DNA from: Gammaproteobacteria bacterium
Lineage (GTDB): Bacteria > Pseudomonadota > Gammaproteobacteria > Pseudomonadales > Azotimanducaceae
Direction of reading: 5' to 3'
Assembly: GCA_002726925.1 (NCBI GenBank)
Contig: PBTJ01000079.1
Coordinates: 1 to 10,402 of the forward strand
Length of the DNA: 10,402 bases
Each line of letters starts with the position of its first letter. The first letter of the stretch is position 1. Under the pieces are notes generated by a model. The model worked only from the letters and a program-made list of their open reading frames with translations. It had not been told where the DNA came from and did no database searches. The translations under genes and the position numbers were made by a program. Of this stretch, positions 6,487 to 10,402 are shown piece after piece.

Positions 6487-7818
6487 CTATGCGACTTGGT
6501 CGAGAGCCTCTGCGACAATATCGGCAATGGAGCGCACGTCCTCTGGGCTCGCGGTAAACGGTGGTCCAAATTGCAGGGTATCGCCCCCCCAACGTACGTA
6601 CAGCCCTAGCTCCCAGCACTTGATGCCCAACTCAAAGGGTCGAACTACCGGATCGCCATCTCTTGGCGCAATTTGCAGTGCGCCAGCTAAGCCAAAGTTG
6701 CGAATGTCGGTGATGTGCGGGTGTTCCTTCAAGCTGTGTAGGGTTTCTTCTAGCACTGGGGCGAGTGACTGCGCTCTTTGCACCATCTGGTCGTCTTGGA
6801 ACACGTTCAGAGCAGCCAGAGCTGCGGCGCAAGCGACGGGGTGTGCGCTGTAGGTATAGCCATGAGGTAACTCGATCATATGATCGGGTATGTCCATGGC
6901 CATCATGCTGTTGTAGATCTCGCTGGAAGTCAGCACCGCTCCCATAGGAATAGCGCCATTGGTCAGGCCCTTGGCAATGTTCATCATGTCTGGCTGCACG
7001 CCAAAAGCATCGGCGCCAAAGGCCTCTCCAGCGCGGCCGAAGCCGGTGATGACCTCATCGAAGATCAGCAATATGTCGTTCTCATCGCATAAATCGCGCA
7101 GGCGCTGCAGGTAACCCTTAGGTGGAATAATGACGCCTGCCGAGCCAGACATGGGTTCAATAATGACCGCAGCAATGTTCGACGCGTCATGCAGCATGAT
7201 TAACTGTTTGAGATGATCGGCTAGCTCTACGCCGGTATCCGCTTGGCCCTTGGTGAAGGCCAAATCAGGTTGCAGGGTATGCGGCAGATGATCTGCATCA
7301 CCCAATTGGCCGAACATTTTTCGGTTCGCCCCGATACCACCCAAACTGGTGCCTGCAAAGTTCACACCGTGGTAGCCCTTGTGTCTGGAGATAAACCGCG
7401 TTTTGGTGGGTTGGCCCTTGCTGCGCCAGTAGGCTCTCGCGAGTTTCAGCGACGTATCTGCGCATTCAGAACCGGAGTTGGTGAATAGCGCGTGGTTTAA
7501 GTCACCTGGCGCCATTTCGGTGAGGCGTTCGGCCAAGGCGGTGGCACCGGGGTGTGTGTACTGAAATGCCGGCGCGTAATCCATAACACTCAACTGTGCC
7601 TTAATAGCCGCGCTGATTTCCGGTCGGTTGTGGCCATAGCCGCAGCACCACAATCCAGACAGCGAATCGAAAACCCTTCGGCCATCTTGGCTGATGTAGT
7701 GATTTTGCTCAGCGGCGATCACCACGCGCGGATCTTGATGGAACTGTCTGTTCGCGGTGAATGGCATCCAGTGCGCTGGGGTGGAGAGCAGGTTTGTCGC
7801 CGTTTGCTTCGATTGCAT
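6487..7818 (-). CDS. Class III omega-aminotransferase, beta-alanine:pyruvate type
   Basis: This 443-residue PLP-dependent fold-type I transaminase moves an amino group from an omega-amino acid or amine to an alpha-keto acid, usually pyruvate, in the cytoplasm. Evidence: the LSGLWCCGYGHNRPE segment (53-67), NSGSE phosphate-cup motif (114-118), YHGV (149-152), Asp254 in IFDEVITGFGR (252-262) that pairs with the PLP pyridine nitrogen, Schiff-base Lys283 in AKGLTNGAIPMGAV, and YTYSAHP (321-327). Length is normal. The start is ATG 7818, with AGGA (7831-7828) 9 nt upstream; the upstream in-frame ATG at 7878 would overlap the GST gene. The gap to the GST stop is 11 nt. The pattern is closest to beta-alanine:pyruvate transaminase; other omega-amino acids, taurine or polyamine-derived substrates cannot be excluded. 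Confidence 0.9.
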   Translation of the reverse strand: MQSKQTATNLLSTPAHWMPFTANRQFHQDPRVVIAAEQNHYISQDGRRVFDSLSGLWCCGYGHNRPEISAAIKAQLSVMDYAPAFQYTHPGATALAERLTEMAPGDLNHALFTNSGSECADTSLKLARAYWRSKGQPTKTRFISRHKGYHGVNFAGTSLGGIGANRKMFGQLGDADHLPHTLQPDLAFTKGQADTGVELADHLKQLIMLHDASNIAAVIIEPMSGSAGVIIPPKGYLQRLRDLCDENDILLIFDEVITGFGRAGEAFGADAFGVQPDMMNIAKGLTNGAIPMGAVLTSSEIYNSMMAMDIPDHMIELPHGYTYSAHPVACAAALAALNVFQDDQMVQRAQSLAPVLEETLHSLKEHPHITDIRNFGLAGALQIAPRDGDPVVRPFELGIKCWELGLYVRWGGDTLQFGPPFTASPEDVRSIADIVAEALDQVA

Positions 7819-7827
7819 GATGTAAGT

Positions 7828-7831
7828 TCCT
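7828..7831 (-). promoter_or_regulatory. Ribosome-binding site of the aminotransferase gene, overlapping the GST stop
   Basis: AGGA on the - strand lies 9 nt before the ATG at 7818 and overlaps the GST stop codon TAG (7832-7830). It decides the aminotransferase start and suggests translational coupling to GST. Confidence 0.7.
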
Positions 7832-8453
7832 AGCTGACAGCCTTTTGGTATGCAGGCCTGCTGGTTAGCCGTTGCCAATAGGGTGTGACACTGTCAGGCA
7901 GCCCGTCTGGAAGAAACCGATCTGCGAGCATCAGCGTATAGCCCAGCATGATGTCTGCTGCGCTAAATGTATCACCAAGAATAAAGGTCTTGTCTGACAT
8001 TTCGTGGCCCAGGGCGTTGGCGCTCAAAGCGGCTCTGGCCTGCATTTCGGTGACTACTGCGTCGATGCGCTGCTCGCCGGGAAATTCTCGGCCGTGATTG
8101 ACGATCTCACCGAGGGGCCGCGCAAAGGTGGCTTCGGCAAACCAACTCCACTGCAGATACAAAGCGTGCTCGGGACTGCCTGGTGTAGGCTGCAGGTCGC
8201 CGTTGCCATAGCGGTCAAGAATGTACTGAACCATGGCGCCAGATTCGAACATCAATAAATCTTCGCTTTGAACGCCCAGTTCATCACGCAGCACAGGTAC
8301 TTTGCCAACCGGGTTCATGGCTCGCCATTCGCTGCTGCTCCGAAACTCGGGAGTAAAGTCCACGGGCGCGACCGTGTAGGGAATCTGCAGTTCCTCACAA
8401 AGCCAGATGGGCCTCACGCCACGGGTACCTGGCACGTGATAGATCGTCAGCAT
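7830..8453 (-). CDS. Glutathione S-transferase family protein
   Basis: This 207-residue soluble protein has the canonical two-domain GST fold. The N-terminal thioredoxin-like domain (1-82) holds YHVPGTRGVRPIWLCEEL (5-22), the cis-proline loop NPVGKVPVL (47-55, Pro53) and the glutathione gamma-glutamyl-binding pair Glu70-Ser71 in FESGAMVQYILD. The helical C-terminal domain carries the N-capping box Ser164-Ala-Ala-Asp167 in DTFSAADIMLGY. The residues after Tyr5 (PGTRG) suggest a Ser/Thr-type rather than Tyr-type activating residue, perhaps Thr10, but this is inferred. The start is ATG 8453, with GAGGA (8465-8461) 7 nt upstream; the longer open frame to 8600 lies inside the nitroreductase gene. 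It could conjugate electrophiles to glutathione, reduce disulfides or isomerise an intermediate. The neighbours suggest a detoxification or catabolic role. Confidence 0.9.
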   Translation of the reverse strand: MLTIYHVPGTRGVRPIWLCEELQIPYTVAPVDFTPEFRSSSEWRAMNPVGKVPVLRDELGVQSEDLLMFESGAMVQYILDRYGNGDLQPTPGSPEHALYLQWSWFAEATFARPLGEIVNHGREFPGEQRIDAVVTEMQARAALSANALGHEMSDKTFILGDTFSAADIMLGYTLMLADRFLPDGLPDSVTPYWQRLTSRPAYQKAVS

Positions 8454-8460
8454 GTCGTCT

Positions 8461-8465
8461 TCCTC
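8461..8465 (-). promoter_or_regulatory. Ribosome-binding site of the GST gene, overlapping the nitroreductase stop
   Basis: GAGGA on the - strand lies 7 nt before the ATG at 8453 and shares bases with the nitroreductase stop TGA (8466-8464). It fixes the GST start and points to coupled translation of the two genes. Confidence 0.75.
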
Positions 8466-9204
8466 AGCTATTTTTCTTTGGTGGGCCAGCGCTGGTGAAG
8501 CGTGTGCCCGGCGGATCGATGGCCCAATCTGCGGATAACCCCCAGGTGTCGGTGAAAACGAATTCATCGAGGGGGCGCCTGCGCACTGGGCCGTGGCCAC
8601 CCTGGGGCTTGCCCAGCGTTAGGGTGCAAGAAACGAAAACCTCCTCAGGGATGCCCAGTAGCGTCTTGAGTTCTAGCTCGACTGGCTTGTGAAAGCCGGT
8701 AATGACGCCGCCATAGCCCAAGGCTCTCGCGGCTAACAGCAAGTTTTGCACCGCAGGATAAACCGATGCTCCCTCCATGGGGTCCGGTGCGCGGTAGCGA
8801 ATCATGCAAGGTAAGATGAGCGCAGGCACTGCGCTAAAGTTGTCGACGTAGCCGCGCATGGTCCTGGCCATGCGAGATTTCGGCGAATCCGGATCGGCGC
8901 CAGAACCTTGCGCGTAGCCGTCATTACGCTCTTTCTCTGCCCAGATGTTTTGCGCCGATTTCGCGATGACTTCCTTCGCTTGTGCTGCTCGATCGCCATC
9001 GGTGAGCACCATGAAGCGAAAAGGTTGCCGATTGGAACCGCTAGGCGCCCGAGTTGCCGAGAACAAAATGTCACGCAGATGGGTTTCGGGGATAGGTTCA
9101 TTGGTATAGCGCCGGATGGCCCGGGTCGTCGCCAGTCCCTCTAGCAGGGAGACTGAGGTTTGCTCGATGGGTCTATCCCCGAGGAACTGGTTGTTGCGGC
9201 TCAT
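8464..9204 (-). CDS. Nitroreductase family protein (FMN-dependent)
   Basis: This 246-residue flavoprotein belongs to the nitroreductase superfamily, whose members use FMN and NAD(P)H to reduce nitro groups, quinones or other electrophiles. The phosphate-binding N-terminal motif TTRAIRRYTNEPIP lies at 26-39. The strongly conserved APSGSNRQPFRF (53-64) binds the FMN ribityl and phosphate. NLLLAARALGYGG (154-166) and TLTLGKPQGGHGPVRRRPLDE (residues 194 to 214) are the usual C-terminal core. The C-terminal tail after about 220 (DTWG to PPKKNS) is Pro- and Lys-rich. The ATG at 9204 has GAGAG 7 nt upstream. It is the first gene of the - strand block, followed 10 nt later by GST, so a promoter is expected in 9205-9373. 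Its substrate is unknown. Confidence 0.92.
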   Translation of the reverse strand: MSRNNQFLGDRPIEQTSVSLLEGLATTRAIRRYTNEPIPETHLRDILFSATRAPSGSNRQPFRFMVLTDGDRAAQAKEVIAKSAQNIWAEKERNDGYAQGSGADPDSPKSRMARTMRGYVDNFSAVPALILPCMIRYRAPDPMEGASVYPAVQNLLLAARALGYGGVITGFHKPVELELKTLLGIPEEVFVSCTLTLGKPQGGHGPVRRRPLDEFVFTDTWGLSADWAIDPPGTRFTSAGPPKKNS

Positions 9205-9278
9205 GTTAGGACTCTCTGCCTGACCAAGTGAATAACGTCACCGAGTCTGATATGGCACGGTCATGCCTTCAAGTGCCC

Positions 9279-9294
9279 TTACAATGATTGGTAA
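9279..9294. promoter_or_regulatory. Small palindrome in the divergent intergenic region, possible operator
   Basis: TTACAATGATTGGTAA contains a perfect CAAT-G-ATTG repeat (9282-9290) nested, one half-base off centre, in TTAC/GTAA arms. It sits between the divergent nitroreductase and crotonase genes, where a shared regulator could bind. No regulator gene is next to it. Such short palindromes occur by chance, so this is only a candidate. Confidence 0.25.
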
Positions 9295-9316
9295 CGCATG
9301 GGAGTGCGGATATTGC
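9288..9316 (+). promoter_or_regulatory. Weak sigma70-like promoter candidate for the crotonase gene
   Basis: TTGGTA (9288-9293) and TATTGC (9311-9316) are separated by 17 bp. Matches to consensus are four of six and three of six. It points toward the crotonase ATG at 9374 and overlaps the palindrome at 9279-9294. The evidence is weak and rests on spacing and position. I could not identify a comparably placed promoter for the nitroreductase side. Confidence 0.22.
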
Positions 9317-9373
9317 CTTGGAGTCTAGCAATGGCCACACTGATGGGCAGAGCAAACTAAAAAGCGGGAACTT

Positions 9374-10096
9374 ATGATTGATCTAGACCGTCAGGGCGAT
9401 GTTTTCACCATGACATTAAATGCCGGCGAAAACAGATGGAATACCACTTTTGTGCGAGCCATCGACGAGGTACTTAGCGAGGTAGAGGCGTCTACTGGCC
9501 CTGCTGCACTGGTGACGACTTCGGCCAGCGAGAAATTCTTTTCCAATGGTTTAGATCTAGATTGGGTGCAAGATCCTGATGCTCATCCTGCAGCCGGTGA
9601 TCGAGCCGCCTTTGGGCCTGAATTTATGGGGCTCATGAGCCGCATCATGACCTTTCCTGTGCCAACAATCTGTGCGGTAAACGGTCATGCATTCGGAGCG
9701 GGTTTCATGTCGGCGCTGTGTCACGACTTGCGCTTTATGCGGGCCGACCGAGGCTTTATGTGCGCCAATGAGATGCAGATTGGCTTGTCGATCCCAAGCC
9801 CTGAATTGGCGTTGTTTAAACACAAACTCCCAGCGTCTGTGTTTTTTGAAACGGTGCAACTCGCTAAGCGGTGGACAGGACCTGCTGCTCAGACCGCCGG
9901 ATTTGTTGAACAAGTTGGCGACGTTGAGGGATTGTTAGGCATGGCGCAAGCGCGCGCAGCGCAACTGGCACCCTTGGCAGCGAACCGCGAAAACTATGGC
10001 GGCCAGAAACAGCGTTTATTTGGTGAAAATGCCGCCATCAACGATGTGCATGGCGCAGCTTACATGCTGGCGAACTCAGACAAGTACTCTCACTAG
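9374..10096 (+). CDS. Enoyl-CoA isomerase-like crotonase (enoyl-CoA hydratase/isomerase family)
   Basis: This 240-residue protein has the crotonase fold that stabilises CoA-thioester enolates. The two oxyanion-hole segments are FFSNGLDL (55-62) and NGHAFGAGF (103-111). Of the two glutamates used by true hydratases, only the equivalent of rat Glu164 is present (Glu133 in CANEMQIGLSIP); the position of Glu144 is Met112. A single glutamate at that place is typical of delta3-delta2-enoyl-CoA isomerases. The FFSNGLDL and GL-S/T-IP segments resemble plant-type peroxisomal isomerases as I recall them. Isomerase activity in unsaturated fatty-acid beta-oxidation is the best guess. The start is ATG 9374, preceded by GGGAA (9367-9370 region). 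Transcription is divergent from the nitroreductase operon. It is a little short for the family, but no domain seems lost. Confidence 0.87.
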   Translation: MIDLDRQGDVFTMTLNAGENRWNTTFVRAIDEVLSEVEASTGPAALVTTSASEKFFSNGLDLDWVQDPDAHPAAGDRAAFGPEFMGLMSRIMTFPVPTICAVNGHAFGAGFMSALCHDLRFMRADRGFMCANEMQIGLSIPSPELALFKHKLPASVFFETVQLAKRWTGPAAQTAGFVEQVGDVEGLLGMAQARAAQLAPLAANRENYGGQKQRLFGENAAINDVHGAAYMLANSDKYSH

Positions 10097-10216
10097 CACT
10101 CCTGATTTGAGGTCTGGCGCCTTCGAACTAAGCCACTGGATTCGGCGTAAAACAACCGTTTGTCAGCTAAATGACTCAGATTATCGAAATGTCTGAGGGC
10201 AGGATGGGGTTGTTCC

Positions 10217-10226
10217 TATATAAAAT
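10217..10226 (+). promoter_or_regulatory. A/T-rich -10-like element upstream of the last gene
   Basis: TATATAAAAT includes TAAAAT (10221-10226), which matches five of six positions of the -10 consensus and lies 58 nt before the ATG at 10285. No acceptable -35 was found at 15-18 bp, so it would need an activator or another sigma factor. Confidence 0.28.
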
Positions 10227-10238
10227 TTCTTCGTTTTG

Positions 10239-10260
10239 TTGGTTGCGTGTGAGCGACCAA
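10239..10260 (+). repeat. Inverted repeat in the predicted 5' leader of the last gene
   Basis: TTGGTTGC (10239-10246) pairs with GCGACCAA (10253-10260) as an 8-bp stem with one G-U pair and a GTGTGA loop. It ends 11 nt before the GAGGA at 10272-10276 and is followed by an A-rich stretch rather than a T-run, so it is not a terminator in either direction. It may protect or regulate the leader mRNA or serve as an operator. Confidence 0.45.
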
Positions 10261-10284
10261 AATAAAAAAGTGAGGATTTGGCAT

Positions 10285-10402
10285 ATGGTTACTTTCCAGA
10301 AAAAAGCGATAGCCGTTGGTGTTGCAGGCTTGCTAACCCTGGGTTCAACCAACCTGCATGCGGCTGAAGGCGCTTCAGGTGGAGCGGAAGCCGCAGGAGC
10401 GG
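10285..10402 (+). CDS. N-terminus of an exported Gly/Ala-rich protein, 3'-truncated
   Basis: Only 39 codons are in the window. They give a clear Sec signal peptide: positively charged start (MVTFQKKA), hydrophobic core (IAVGVAGLLTL), and a likely cleavage site at LHA/AEG after about residue 26. The mature part starts EGASGGAEAAGA, rich in Gly, Ala and Glu. GAGGA at 10272-10276 lies 8 nt before the ATG. The 188-nt upstream gap with a -10-like element and a hairpin suggests its own promoter. The family cannot be named from this fragment. Confidence 0.75.
   Translation, partial: MVTFQKKAIAVGVAGLLTLGSTNLHAAEGASGGAEAAGA

Noticed and set aside
6408..6569. An open frame extending the methyltransferase gene upstream to 6569.
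   Set aside because: It runs into the aminotransferase 3' end, would bury the lipoprotein signal peptide inside the protein, and lacks the good ribosome-binding site seen before 6407.
6287..6619. A 110-codon open frame spanning the aminotransferase-methyltransferase junction.
   Set aside because: It is in another frame of two well-supported genes, and its Arg/Pro-rich product looks like frame-shifted coding sequence.
8454..8600. An N-terminal extension of the GST by 49 residues.
   Set aside because: It overlaps the nitroreductase coding region, and the GST fold starts exactly at the ATG at 8453 behind a strong ribosome-binding site.
1..10402. Signs of a mobile element, prophage, CRISPR array or tRNA gene.
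   Set aside because: No transposase or integrase motif, no long terminal or regularly spaced direct repeats, and no cloverleaf sequence were seen when reading both strands by eye.

Overview
The window looks like chromosomal DNA from a Gram-negative, probably gammaproteobacterial and perhaps marine aerobe. I infer this from the mix of encoded enzymes (exodeoxyribonuclease III, ModBC, beta-alanine:pyruvate-type transaminase, GST, crotonase, carotenoid oxygenase), a Lol-type lipoprotein signal, moderate GC by eye and densely packed short operons. There are no RNA genes, insertion sequences, phage genes or CRISPR arrays, and no clear compositional break. It reads as ordinary core and metabolic sequence rather than an island.

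Layout. Positions 2-3623 lie on the + strand: a 5'-truncated HpcH/HpaI-type aldolase, a membrane zinc metallopeptidase of the YugP type closed by a strong intrinsic terminator (1294-1317), then exodeoxyribonuclease III and a carotenoid-cleavage-type oxygenase 31 nt apart. Positions 3642-9204 lie on the - strand. In transcription order they are nitroreductase, glutathione S-transferase, class III aminotransferase (gaps of 10 and 11 nt, with each downstream ribosome-binding site overlapping or abutting the previous stop), a predicted lipoprotein methyltransferase (79 nt gap), a hairpin, modB (TTG start) and modC (TGATG overlap with modB). A 169-nt divergent region separates this block from a + strand enoyl-CoA isomerase-like crotonase (9374-10096). 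The start of an exported small or Gly/Ala-rich protein runs off the right edge (10285 onward).

How the genes work together. ModB and ModC form the membrane and ATPase parts of a molybdate importer, but the periplasmic binding protein ModA is not beside them. Nitroreductase, GST and aminotransferase look translationally coupled and may form a small module acting on xenobiotics or amines; their shared substrate is unknown. The other genes appear functionally independent.

I found no convincing undescribed multi-gene system. The points most worth a second look are the exported methyltransferase lipoprotein next to modBC that lack modA, the nitroreductase-GST-transaminase module, and two enzymes whose active-site residues narrow their likely chemistry: the carotenoid oxygenase and the crotonase.
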